Source: Alphaproteobacteria bacterium (GTDB taxonomy: Bacteria > Pseudomonadota > Alphaproteobacteria > Rickettsiales > UBA3002). From it: a stretch of 52,046 nt of DNA. The notes beneath the pieces were generated by a model. That model was not told the origin of the DNA. It worked only from the letters and a program-made list of their open reading frames with translations, and ran no database searches. This document shows, one piece after another, positions 34,852 to 43,248 of the stretch (position 1 is the first letter of the stretch; the number at the start of each line of letters is the position of its first letter). Where the stretch lies: NCBI GenBank assembly GCA_022841525.1, contig JALHRI010000008.1, positions 1 to 52,046 on the forward strand. Direction: 5' to 3'. The position numbers and the translations under genes are program-made.

Positions 34852-34857
34852 GCGCGC

Positions 34858-35505
34858 TTACGCTGCTTTCTTTTCCAGCTGCACGCTGAATTTTGCCTCG
34901 GTTTTCGCGGTAATTTCATCGACGCTGATGCCCGGTGCCAGCTCAATCAGCGTAAGGCCGGACGGCGTTACTTCAAACACGCCAAGGTCGGTGATAATCA
35001 GGTCCACCACGCCCAGACCGGTGAGCGGCAAATCGCACTGCTTCACTAATTTGGCAGAGCCATCTTTGGCGTTGTGCTCCATGATGACCACCACGCGTTT
35101 GACACCGGCGACGAGATCCATCGCCCCACCCATGCCTTTGACCATTTTGCCCGGCACCATCCAGTTGGCCAGGTCACCTTTTTCCGACACTTGCAACGCG
35201 CCTAAAATGGTGAGGTCAATATGGCCGCCGCGAATCATCGCGAAACTATCGGCGCTGGAAAAATACACGCTCTCAGGAAGCTCAGAAATCGTTTGTTTGC
35301 CGGCGTTGATCAGGTCAGCATCAATCTCGGATTCCAGCGGAAAGGGGCCCATTCCGAGCATGCCGTTTTCCGATTGCAGCGTCACGTGCATACCGGCGGG
35401 GATATGGTTCGCCACCAGCGTTGGGATGCCGATGCCCAGATTTACATAAAAGCCATCGCGCAGTTCTTTTGCAGCGCGCTTTGCCATATCGTCACGATTC
35501 CACAT
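34858..35505 (-). CDS. scoB: 3-oxoacid CoA-transferase subunit B
   Basis: The protein has 215 residues. It starts with [20 protein letters not shown] and contains the active-site glutamate in [12 protein letters not shown], the covalent CoA ester residue of family I CoA transferases. Other blocks are [34 protein letters not shown] and [14 protein letters not shown]. With subunit A it moves CoA between succinyl-CoA and acetoacetate or similar 3-oxoacids, for use of ketone bodies or fatty-acid products. The gap to subunit A (35506-35541) has short TAGTGGCCAGTGGCCAGTG words. Confidence 0.95.
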   Translation of the reverse strand: MWNRDDMAKRAAKELRDGFYVNLGIGIPTLVANHIPAGMHVTLQSENGMLGMGPFPLESEIDADLINAGKQTISELPESVYFSSADSFAMIRGGHIDLTILGALQVSEKGDLANWMVPGKMVKGMGGAMDLVAGVKRVVVIMEHNAKDGSAKLVKQCDLPLTGLGVVDLIITDLGVFEVTPSGLTLIELAPGISVDEITAKTEAKFSVQLEKKAA

Positions 35506-35541
35506 AGTTAGTCTCCCGTGGTTAGTGGCCAGTGGCCAGTG

Positions 35542-36237
35542 TTATGCCGCCCTGACGGTGCGGTTTTCGATGCGCTTTTCGAAGCTGGCCTTGAATATTT
35601 TCTGCACGTAAATGCCTGGGGTGTGGATGTCATTGGCATCCAGCTCGCCGATTTCCACCAGCTCTTCCACTTCGGCGACGGTGAATTTACCGGCGGCGGC
35701 CATCATCGGGTTGAAATTGCGCGCGGTTTTGCGGAACACTAAATTGCCTGCCTTGTCGCCTTTCCAGGCTTTTACGATCGCGACATCCGCCGTCAGACCG
35801 GTTTCCATCACGTAGGTCTCGCCGTTAAACTCGCGCAGTTCTTTGCCTTCGGCGACCACGGTGCCGACACCGGTTTTGGTGAAAAATGCCGGAATGCCGG
35901 CGCCGCCAGCGCGGATGCGCTCAGCCAACGTGCCCTGCGGGTTGAACTCAATCGCCAGTACGCCGCTTAGATACTGAGTTTCAAACGTTTTGTTCTCGCC
36001 CACATAGGAAGAGATCATTTTGGCAATTTGGCGGTCTTTCAGCAGGATGCCGAGGCCAAAATCATCGACGCCACAATTATTGGAAATAATGGTTAAGCCT
36101 TTGATGCCGCTGCGTTTTAGTTCAGCAATGGAATTCTCAGGGATGCCGCACAGGCCAAACCCGCCCGACATAATGGTCATGCCATCAAACAGTTTTCCGG
36201 CCAGCGCCTCGGCCGCATTTGCGCACAGTTTATTCAT
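35542..36237 (-). CDS. scoA: 3-oxoacid CoA-transferase subunit A
   Basis: ATG at 36237 has GAGG about 5 bases upstream, giving 231 residues; the longer in-frame start at 36294 is rejected. The A-subunit signature [20 protein letters not shown] is present, followed by [40 protein letters not shown] and [22 protein letters not shown]-like blocks. It is the first gene of the scoA-scoB-purU unit. The gap to the divergent DUF2336 gene is AT-rich and probably holds both promoters. Confidence 0.95.
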   Translation of the reverse strand: MNKLCANAAEALAGKLFDGMTIMSGGFGLCGIPENSIAELKRSGIKGLTIISNNCGVDDFGLGILLKDRQIAKMISSYVGENKTFETQYLSGVLAIEFNPQGTLAERIRAGGAGIPAFFTKTGVGTVVAEGKELREFNGETYVMETGLTADVAIVKAWKGDKAGNLVFRKTARNFNPMMAAAGKFTVAEVEELVEIGELDANDIHTPGIYVQKIFKASFEKRIENRTVRAA

Positions 36238-36363
36238 CGTTACCTCAATACCACAATGAGCAGGCTGTTGTAGCCACCGACATGCAAAGGTCAAGTGAAA
36301 GCCTTGCGAATGACTGGTAATTGATTAAAAATTATGCTAGTTTAGTCTGAGTCAGGAGAAGCC

Positions 36364-37530
36364 ATGGAACGCGCGAGCATAAATGCAGGTGCTGAAATTT
36401 CGCCCATAGCTTCCTACACCCTTAGTGCGCAGGATATCGAGCAGCTGATTCAGGAGCGCTCGGGCTTCGTCCGCGCTGAAATTGCTGAGAAAATATGCCG
36501 TGACTACAATTCCGGCGCGCTCACCACTTCCGAGCGCGAAGTGGCCACCGATATTTTTCGCCTGCTGATTCGCGATGCGGAAGTACGCGTGCGCAAAATA
36601 CTCGCACTCGCCCTGAAAGACAGTCTTTCTGTGCCGCACGATATCATCATGAATATGGCGGGCGATGCGCTGGAAGTTGCTGCTCCGGTGCTTGAGTATT
36701 CGCCGGTGTTAAGCGAGCAGGATTTAATGCAGATGGTCGCCGCAACCCGCGAAGTAGGGCGCTTGATGGCGATTTCCAGACGCGCTACGATTTCCAAACC
36801 ACTCGCCCACGCGCTGGTGGAAAGCGGCGAAAATCGCGTCATCGAATCGCTGATTATGAACCGGGGTGCGGCGCTTTCGGATACGACGTTATCGGTGCTG
36901 CTTGATCAGTACCGCCGTCAGGAAGGCATTTTAGAAGCGCTGGTTTACCGCGGCGGTCTGCCCTACGGCTTTGCGGAAAAGCTATTTCATCATGTGTCGC
37001 AAAATTTGCGCAAGCAACTCACCAAGCGCTACCGCATCAGCCCCGCGCAGGCCGAGGTCATGGCGCATGCCGCGCGCGAAACCGCGACGCTGCAGTTTTT
37101 ATCGCCGTGGATGAGTCAGCAGGATATTGCCGAGCTGGTGCAGGAAATGGCTGCCAGCAAGCGCTTGTCTACCTCGGTGCTGATCCGTTCGCTCTGCATT
37201 GGCGATCTGCGCTTTTTTGAAGCAGCACTCGCCAGCATGGCCGGCATTCCGATTTCCAATGCGCGGATTTTGCTGCTCGATCCGGGGCCGCTGGGCTTCC
37301 GCGCGCTGTATGATTCTGCGCATCTGCCACCAGAATATTTTCCCGCCGTGCAGGTGATGCTGCGCATCGCGCAGGAGGAAACCAGCTACGGGGATGCGAG
37401 AGATTCGGATTATTGCCAGCGCATGATCGAGCGCATTACCGCCGAAGGTCATGACAAGCGTATCGCGCATATGACAAGCCTGCTGTCGATGGTGGGTCGT
37501 GCGGTGCATGACAGCCGAACCCTTCATTAA
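36364..37530 (+). CDS. DUF2336 protein, copy 1
   Basis: The protein has 388 residues; ATG has AGGAGAAG just upstream. It is all-helical and HEAT-like, with paired helices such as LSAQDIEQLIQERSGFVRAE and LTTSEREVATDIFRLLIRDA. This is the DUF2336 type common in Rhodospirillales and related alphaproteobacteria. The function is unknown; the fold suggests protein-protein contacts. It aligns along its length with the next gene (shared FRLLxRDAExxVR, AxVLxxSxVLSxxDLxQM and LGFRALY/LGVRALY blocks), so the pair came from a tandem duplication. No signal peptide is seen. Confidence 0.9.
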   Translation: MERASINAGAEISPIASYTLSAQDIEQLIQERSGFVRAEIAEKICRDYNSGALTTSEREVATDIFRLLIRDAEVRVRKILALALKDSLSVPHDIIMNMAGDALEVAAPVLEYSPVLSEQDLMQMVAATREVGRLMAISRRATISKPLAHALVESGENRVIESLIMNRGAALSDTTLSVLLDQYRRQEGILEALVYRGGLPYGFAEKLFHHVSQNLRKQLTKRYRISPAQAEVMAHAARETATLQFLSPWMSQQDIAELVQEMAASKRLSTSVLIRSLCIGDLRFFEAALASMAGIPISNARILLLDPGPLGFRALYDSAHLPPEYFPAVQVMLRIAQEETSYGDARDSDYCQRMIERITAEGHDKRIAHMTSLLSMVGRAVHDSRTLH

Positions 37531-37566
37531 TCTTCCTCGCCTCCGCACGATCCGGGATAGTTATCT

Positions 37567-38685
37567 ATGCAAGCAGCAGCGATGATTTTAACGCCTTCTG
37601 ACGTGGAAGCGCTGCTGAAAGATGACTCGGCAGAGTCGCGCGTGGGCGTGCTTGAGAAAGTCTCCGGCCATTACAATGCGGGCCGACTGTCCGAGCGTGA
37701 AGGCCTGATCGCCGAGCAGATTTTTCGCTTGCTGATGAGAGATGCCGAGCGCTTGGTGCGCGGCGCGCTGGCGATGCGTCTGAAAGCCAATCCCGGCGTG
37801 CCGCGCGATATTGTGCTGCATCTGGCAAACGATCATCACGAGGTGGCCACCCCGGTGCTGAGTGCCTCCAGCGTGCTTTCCGATGCCGATCTGATTCAGA
37901 TGATCGAATCGACGCAGGAAATCATCAAGCTCAACGCCATTGCCGGACGCCCGTTAGTCTCCTCCCGCCTGAGCGACGCGCTGATTGATACGCGCTACCC
38001 TGAGGTGATTTCCAGCCTGCTTGCCAATGATGGTGCCAGCATTTCGGAAACAAGCCTGAGCAGTATTTGCAGCGAATTTGCGGCAGAAGAATCGGTGATG
38101 ATGGCGATGGCGGCGCGCGCCCATCTGCCTGCAGCACTGGTCGATCGTCTGATGCAGCAGGCCAGTGCCTCGGTTACCAAGGCGCTCAAAAAAAATTATC
38201 AGTTCGGCGCAGCGCTGGTTGAAAAAGCCGCGCACGCGGTGCAGGAAACCACACTCGCGCAGCTTTTATCCAAACCGGTCAGTGATAAAGATATGGCACA
38301 GCTGTGCGCGCAAATGCACACAGAGGGGCGGCTGAATGCTTCCATCATCATGACGGCGCTGTGTCTTGGGCATCTGCATTTTGTGCGGCACGCGCTGGCA
38401 AAACTGGCCGATATTCCAGTTAGCAACGCAACCAAACTGCTGGGGGATAAAGGCGAGCTTGGGGTGCGCGCGCTGTACACCCGCACCCAGATGCCAGACA
38501 GTATGTACGGCGCGGTGAGTTTGCTGGTCGCCATCGCGCATGAGCTTGAGGCGCAGCATATAATGGCCGGATCACAGGCCTACGCCAATATGGCGGTGGA
38601 GCGCTTGCTCACCCATCCGCGCGCGAAAGACGTGGATAATCTGCCCTACATCATGGCACTACTGCGCGGCCAGCCGCGGCGGTGA
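37567..38685 (+). CDS. DUF2336 protein, copy 2
   Basis: The protein has 372 residues, a paralogue of the upstream gene 36 bases away, with the same helix pattern: LTPSDVEALLKDDSAESRVG, IFRLLMRDAERLVRGALAMR, VLSASSVLSDADLIQMIEST and the C-terminal IPVSNATKLLGDKGELGVRA. The two copies are clearly diverged, so the duplication is old and each may have its own partner. It is probably co-transcribed with copy 1. It ends 11 bases before the convergent unknown gene at 38697. Confidence 0.9.
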   Translation: MQAAAMILTPSDVEALLKDDSAESRVGVLEKVSGHYNAGRLSEREGLIAEQIFRLLMRDAERLVRGALAMRLKANPGVPRDIVLHLANDHHEVATPVLSASSVLSDADLIQMIESTQEIIKLNAIAGRPLVSSRLSDALIDTRYPEVISSLLANDGASISETSLSSICSEFAAEESVMMAMAARAHLPAALVDRLMQQASASVTKALKKNYQFGAALVEKAAHAVQETTLAQLLSKPVSDKDMAQLCAQMHTEGRLNASIIMTALCLGHLHFVRHALAKLADIPVSNATKLLGDKGELGVRALYTRTQMPDSMYGAVSLLVAIAHELEAQHIMAGSQAYANMAVERLLTHPRAKDVDNLPYIMALLRGQPRR

Positions 38686-38696
38686 GGGCAATAGAG

Positions 38697-38963
38697 TTAC
38701 GCGTCGAAGTCTTTCTTGCTCAGACCGTATGTCGCTTGCAACATCTTCCATACGTCATCGCTCGGCTCATGGCCAAGTCCGCTGGCTATCACACGCACAT
38801 GATCTTCTAATGTGGTAATGTTCTGCTCGGATTTTCGTAACAGGGTGAGTTTTTCTTTTGGGCATTGCACCACATAAAATGCAGCGCGATCATAAAGGTC
38901 TTTGCAACGCACCAGATGAATCTGGCTGCTTCGTGAATGCAGAAGTTGCTGGGTGAAGCTCAT
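38697..38963 (-). CDS. Unknown small protein, third gene of the Nudix operon
   Basis: Not recognised; 88 residues from ATG 38963, which overlaps the Nudix stop (ATGA). AAGGA lies about 10 bases upstream of that start. A TTG at 38972 would add three residues. There is no signal peptide. The protein is mixed helix/strand: QIHLVRCKDLYDRAAFYVVQ, then KLTLLRKSEQNITTLEDHVR. The tight overlap suggests that it works with the Nudix enzyme. Confidence 0.75.
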   Translation of the reverse strand: MSFTQQLLHSRSSQIHLVRCKDLYDRAAFYVVQCPKEKLTLLRKSEQNITTLEDHVRVIASGLGHEPSDDVWKMLQATYGLSKKDFDA

Positions 38964-39649
38964 GCTCGACAACGTTCCTTGGCCGCAGAACCCACGATCA
39001 TGGTCTCAGGGTTAATGCCTTTGGCCTGAAGCATAGGGGCATTTTCAACCATCGCTTCTACGATCATGGCTTCATGATCCACTATCCCCACACTTTCAGA
39101 GGTGATGTCTCTTAGTGCAACCAACCGCGCACTGCCAGGCAATGCATCATCACCGGCAGTGAGTTTCTTTTGCTTCAAATCAGGCACGTAGAAAAATACG
39201 GATTGTGTAGAAACCGTAAACACGTCGCCCTCTTTAATGCCGTATTGCGGCATATCCTTTCGTGCGATACGAATATCGTGCGGACGCTGCATTCTACGGT
39301 GTCCCACCATTTTACCATCGCTTGCATTCAGGCTAATGCCCGCTTCTTCCTGTGCTTCGCGGGTAGCAGCTATCACCGAGCCTTCGGCACCACCTGCCTG
39401 CGGGTCAATGAACCCTCCTGGCAGGGCAGGTTTGCCCTTGCCGGGGTCATTCTTGCGGTTAATCATCACCACGCTTTCACCATCGGTAATGATCGCATCT
39501 ACAGCATGGATAATATGCGCCTTTACCTGCCTGCCGTTAAGCGTAAATTCGCCCAGATGATGGCAACAATCTTCCGCAACATCCACCTCGCCCAGTTTGG
39601 CGACGCGGCGCATCAGTTCATCATGCTCTGCGCTAGTGAGAGCGCTCAT
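38960..39649 (-). CDS. Nudix hydrolase
   Basis: The protein has 229 residues. The Nudix box runs from GGF at 78-80 to REAQEEAGI at 97-105. The Arg-Glu and Glu-Glu metal ligands are present, but the first spacing is G-X9-E in place of G-X5-E, a four-residue insertion (DPQAGGAEG). Nudix enzymes cleave nucleoside diphosphate-linked compounds. The substrate is unknown; the strand HAVDAIITDGESVVMINRKN and the PALPGGFID motif are as in ADP-ribose or NADH pyrophosphatases. Its ATG lies 2 bases after the upstream gene stop, and it is coupled to the small gene downstream. Confidence 0.87.
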   Translation of the reverse strand: MSALTSAEHDELMRRVAKLGEVDVAEDCCHHLGEFTLNGRQVKAHIIHAVDAIITDGESVVMINRKNDPGKGKPALPGGFIDPQAGGAEGSVIAATREAQEEAGISLNASDGKMVGHRRMQRPHDIRIARKDMPQYGIKEGDVFTVSTQSVFFYVPDLKQKKLTAGDDALPGSARLVALRDITSESVGIVDHEAMIVEAMVENAPMLQAKGINPETMIVGSAAKERCRA

Positions 39650-39651
39650 AG

Positions 39652-41199
39652 CTACCCTACTTGTTTTTGCGGCTGCGAACTTGCAACCTCTGCTGTGCCA
39701 CCAGCAACGCCTTGTGGATGCACTGCAATAGCTGCCGCTTCATAGGTGGGAACAGTGTTTAAATCCAGAGGCTTGCCTTCCAAATCCTTATACGCCGTTG
39801 CGGCAAAGTTGGGGTGAATGCCGCGTACTTTTTGGTATTTACTGCCACGATCCGTAATCTGAACGAACATATCACCCGCATAAGTTTGGGCTTCATCACG
39901 ATGTTCCGATTCACGCAATAATTGTAGTGTATCACTTGGTGCAGTAATGCGCAGTACTTCGGCATCTGCCGTTTTTAAAACCACATCTTTGGTGACGCCT
40001 TCTAGCCCGTCGAGCTTCATTTTTGCTCTGGTCGATGTATAAATATCCGGTGTGCCGAGTTGCAAATCACTATACACTCCTTGAATGGCGGCAATCAATT
40101 CTGGTATGGTGTTGGCTTTTGCATGCGCCGCCTCAATAGCGTCACGAAACTTGTTTGCCTTTTCCGTATAATCCGAATTTGCCGAACTGTAATTGAAAGC
40201 ATTGATAATGACGCCGTCTGCTGCCTCTAACTTTTGCGTCACCTTGTCGGTTTCATTGATAAACGTAGCCATATCAGCGCCGGAAAAAATCGCAGCCTTG
40301 GGTTTGATGTAAACCCGCGAAGAGTCAATTTTTACTTTCGTTGCTTCTAGTGGAAGCACATCTTGCTCAGTAAAGCTGTATGTAGTGGCCATGGTCGTTA
40401 CCTCGTTGTTGGGGTTGATGGAGTAATGCGGCAGCAAGATTTTTCCGCTCGTATCTACCAGTGGCGAGCCATCAATTGCTGTGTAGCACTGGTTGATATC
40501 GGTAGGGTCAATAAAACTAACCGAGCGCTGATCTTGTTCATTTGGCCCAGAAATTTGAATCATCGCGCCATGTTCAAATGTCTGGTTGCGGTAGGTAAAT
40601 GGTGAATCAATAAAAATTCCGGTCGTAGTGGCAGGAACTTTGATATAGCGGCCAGCGACCAGCGGACCTTCGTTTTTGCGTAAGTCAAGGCCTGGATCCG
40701 CCGGATTGCAGTGCAGTTTCTTTGCAGCACTGACGGCTTGGAAATAAATATCCGGGTTAAATCCCACCCGCGGTGTGGCGACATGCGCCTTGCCTGTTTC
40801 AGAATCAAAGCTGAAGCCTCTGGCGTAAGTTAAAAACTCTTCAATTGCTTCGCGGCTCAGTGTGCCATGTTTTTTGACAATCGCATTATATTTTGAGCTC
40901 AGTGCTAGCCCCACATGTTCATCAATTTTATTGATAACGATGACTTGCGTGCCGTCTGTTTGAATTGCTTGCGTACCTGATTCACTGCGCAGAATGTCAA
41001 TTTCACCAGTAGTGCCGCCGGTTAACCGGATGTTCATGTCCTTTACATTGGGCGTGTAAATTGGCCCCTTACCATCATTCAACGCAGGGACATGAAGCAA
41101 AAATCTGCCTTCGGGCGCTGGCACGACTGTTCTTCGTGGCTTCTGTAAAAAAAGCTCACGGATTTTTTCTGATGTCAGTGTTATTGGTTCTGTAATCAT
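39652..41199 (-). CDS. Unknown 515-residue protein, first gene of the Nudix operon
   Basis: Not recognised. ATG at 41199 is preferred over an in-frame TTG at 41232. It appears soluble and beta-rich in the middle, with no signal peptide or membrane helix. The N-terminus (MITEPITLTSEKIRELFLQK) is followed by a basic Pro-rich turn. A late segment (FVQITDRGSKYQKVRGIHPN) may be a compact domain. The order unknown-Nudix-small protein with 2-base and overlapping junctions shows one operon. Codon use is less GC-rich than in nadK beside it, as in the other unknown genes of the window. The upstream region 41200-41331 is AT-rich; no Pho box was found. Confidence 0.72.
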   Translation of the reverse strand: MITEPITLTSEKIRELFLQKPRRTVVPAPEGRFLLHVPALNDGKGPIYTPNVKDMNIRLTGGTTGEIDILRSESGTQAIQTDGTQVIVINKIDEHVGLALSSKYNAIVKKHGTLSREAIEEFLTYARGFSFDSETGKAHVATPRVGFNPDIYFQAVSAAKKLHCNPADPGLDLRKNEGPLVAGRYIKVPATTTGIFIDSPFTYRNQTFEHGAMIQISGPNEQDQRSVSFIDPTDINQCYTAIDGSPLVDTSGKILLPHYSINPNNEVTTMATTYSFTEQDVLPLEATKVKIDSSRVYIKPKAAIFSGADMATFINETDKVTQKLEAADGVIINAFNYSSANSDYTEKANKFRDAIEAAHAKANTIPELIAAIQGVYSDLQLGTPDIYTSTRAKMKLDGLEGVTKDVVLKTADAEVLRITAPSDTLQLLRESEHRDEAQTYAGDMFVQITDRGSKYQKVRGIHPNFAATAYKDLEGKPLDLNTVPTYEAAAIAVHPQGVAGGTAEVASSQPQKQVG

Positions 41200-41331
41200 G
41201 CAAATAAAATTAACATAAACTTGGTTAAACAAGTGTTACGTTTTCGTGAAGATTTGGTAAATAGCCGATATGGCTGCGTTTATTGCTGTATTGCCCTCGA
41301 CATTTAGTATCAGCACGTTAGGATTGCGCTC

Positions 41332-42117
41332 ATGACCTCATCTCCATTAAAAATTGCCTGTGTTGCCGATGATACCGCCAAGGCGCAGGCAGCATATGCC
41401 GAGCTTTCCGCGCGCTATGATCTCATCGATATTGCCGGCAAGCGCACCAAGCCCGATGCGCTGGTGGTGCTTGGCGGGGATGGGTTTATGCTGCACACCA
41501 TGCGTAAAACCATGCACCGCGAAATGCCGATTTACGGTATGAACTGCGGCACGGTCGGCTTTTTGATGAATCAATTCTCGAGTGATCATTTGCTCGAGCG
41601 CATTGCCGATGCGCGCAAATCCATCGTGCATCCGCTGTCGATGTTTGCAGAAACCATGGACGGAAAAACCAAGCAGGCGCTGGCGTTTAACGAGGTCTCG
41701 TTGTTTCGTGAAAGCCGTCAAACCGCGAAAATCCGCATCAGTATCGATCACGTGGTGCGCATTCAGGAGTTGCGCGCAGACGGCGTGATGGTGTCCACCG
41801 CCGTGGGCAGTACGGCCTATAATTTTTCCGCCGGCGGCCCCATTATTCCCTTAAGTGCGCAGCTGCTGGCGCTGACGCCGATTGCACCGTTTCGCCCGCG
41901 CCGCTGGAAAGGTGCGCTGCTGCCGGCGTCATCGAGCGTGACGTTTGAAATTCTAGATGCGGCCAAACGTCCGGTGAGCGCGGTGGCTGATGCGCTGGAG
42001 ATTCGCGATGTGAAAAGCGTTTCGGTGTTTGAAGAGCGCGCCATTCGGGTGCCGCTTTTGTTTGACCCTGAGCGTAATTTAGAAGAACGTATCACCGCCG
42101 AACAATTTAGTGTGTAA
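41332..42117 (+). CDS. nadK: NAD kinase
   Basis: NadK phosphorylates NAD to NADP. The protein has 261 residues, the short form common in alphaproteobacteria. The GGDG motif is at 48-51 (ALVVLGGDGFMLHTM). Other family blocks are YGMNCGTVGFLMN, ALAFNEVSLFR and ELRADGVMVSTAVGSTAYNF followed by SAGGPI, the NAD-binding core. It is divergent from the unknown-Nudix operon and followed by a short copy of the palindromic element. Confidence 0.96.
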   Translation: MTSSPLKIACVADDTAKAQAAYAELSARYDLIDIAGKRTKPDALVVLGGDGFMLHTMRKTMHREMPIYGMNCGTVGFLMNQFSSDHLLERIADARKSIVHPLSMFAETMDGKTKQALAFNEVSLFRESRQTAKIRISIDHVVRIQELRADGVMVSTAVGSTAYNFSAGGPIIPLSAQLLALTPIAPFRPRRWKGALLPASSSVTFEILDAAKRPVSAVADALEIRDVKSVSVFEERAIRVPLLFDPERNLEERITAEQFSV

Positions 42118-42151
42118 CTATGGTGATATTTAGTATGGACAAACTATCAAC

Positions 42152-42224
42152 GTCATTGCGAGGAGCGAAGCGACGCGGCAATCCAGACTGGATTGCTTCG
42201 AAGGCGTGGCCTTCTCGCAATGAC
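42152..42224. repeat. Palindromic intergenic element, copy E (shortest)
   Basis: It runs from GTCATTGCGAGGAGCGAAGC to CTTCTCGCAATGAC with almost no core: CGGCAATCCAGACTGGATTGC is at the tip. This copy best shows the basic perfect-arm structure of the family. Confidence 0.9.
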
Positions 42225-42259
42225 GCCAACGCACTTCCCCACTTTTGAAGGACTTCTCT

Positions 42260-43234
42260 ATGAGCCACTCCCGCGAGACGACGATAGCGATTCTCATGTT
42301 CACCGGCGTGCTTCTGGGCAATGTGGCCATTTTTTCCATTGTGCCGTTTTTAAGCTCGGCGGCTCTGGTCGATTTACGCGCCTCATTTGCCGGTGCGTTG
42401 GGCTTGGGCGATGGGGTCAGTTACGTTGCACCGCTGCATGCGTTTCAGATCATGCTCTGCTACGGCGCGGTGGCGACTGCCTGCATGATTCCCTGGGCGC
42501 TAGGGCAGGGCATTAGCGGCCTGAAAACCTCGCGCATCAAGGCCTATTCCTTGCGGGGTGTGCTGGAATATGGCGGCTTTACGCTTTCGTTTTTTTCGCT
42601 GGGCTATCTGGGCGATGTATTCACCCTGCCGATGCATACGGCACTGAATTTTATCACGCCGATTTTTGCGACCATCGCCACCATTTTGATCCTCAAAGAA
42701 AAGAGCTACGCGCACACATGGATCGCCCTGATATGCGGTGTGCTGGGCGTGCTGGTCATCACCCGTCCGGGCATGATCGCCCTTAGCCCAGGCGTGCTGT
42801 ATGTGCTGGGTGCGGCGCTGTGCTTCTCGCTGTGCGGGGTGGTGATTAAACAGCTCACCAGCACCGAATCGTCGCAGCATATCGCGTTTTACATGCTGGC
42901 GATGACGACCGTGCTAGCCCTGCCGCTGGGGATTTCCTACTGGGTGAATCCGGGGCTGGACGGCTGGTTCTGGCTGATAGTGATTGGCGTGATCGCTTAC
43001 CTGCAGCAAGTCTACGTGGCCAAGGCAATTTCGAAAGTGCCGTTCATGGTGCTGATCCCGATTAACTTCGTGTCGCTCGTATTTTCCACGCTGGCGTCCT
43101 ACCTGATTTATGGCAAGCTGATTGATCGCTGGACGTTCATTGGTGCCGTCATTATTTTGGTGAGCACGCTGTATAACGCCCAGCGCAACCGTAAGCTGGC
43201 AGCCCGTGAGGCGATGATCGCGCAGACAGTGTAG
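42260..43234 (+). CDS. DMT-family transporter (EamA domains)
   Basis: ATG at 42260 has GAAGGA about 8 bases upstream, giving 324 residues; a TTG at 42245 is rejected. There are ten predicted helices in two EamA repeats. The first repeat ends with the typical FITPIFATIATILILKEKSY and LIGVLGVLVITRPG-like turns (seen as CGVLGVLVITRPG). The second has ALCFSLCGVVIKQL and ends INFVSLVFSTLASYLIYGKL then WTFIGAVIILVSTLY. It is an inner-membrane drug/metabolite exporter type with unknown substrate. It is 14 bases before the glycosyltransferase gene and may be co-transcribed. Confidence 0.9.
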   Translation: MSHSRETTIAILMFTGVLLGNVAIFSIVPFLSSAALVDLRASFAGALGLGDGVSYVAPLHAFQIMLCYGAVATACMIPWALGQGISGLKTSRIKAYSLRGVLEYGGFTLSFFSLGYLGDVFTLPMHTALNFITPIFATIATILILKEKSYAHTWIALICGVLGVLVITRPGMIALSPGVLYVLGAALCFSLCGVVIKQLTSTESSQHIAFYMLAMTTVLALPLGISYWVNPGLDGWFWLIVIGVIAYLQQVYVAKAISKVPFMVLIPINFVSLVFSTLASYLIYGKLIDRWTFIGAVIILVSTLYNAQRNRKLAAREAMIAQTV

Positions 43235-43248
43235 AAGGAATTTTCACG

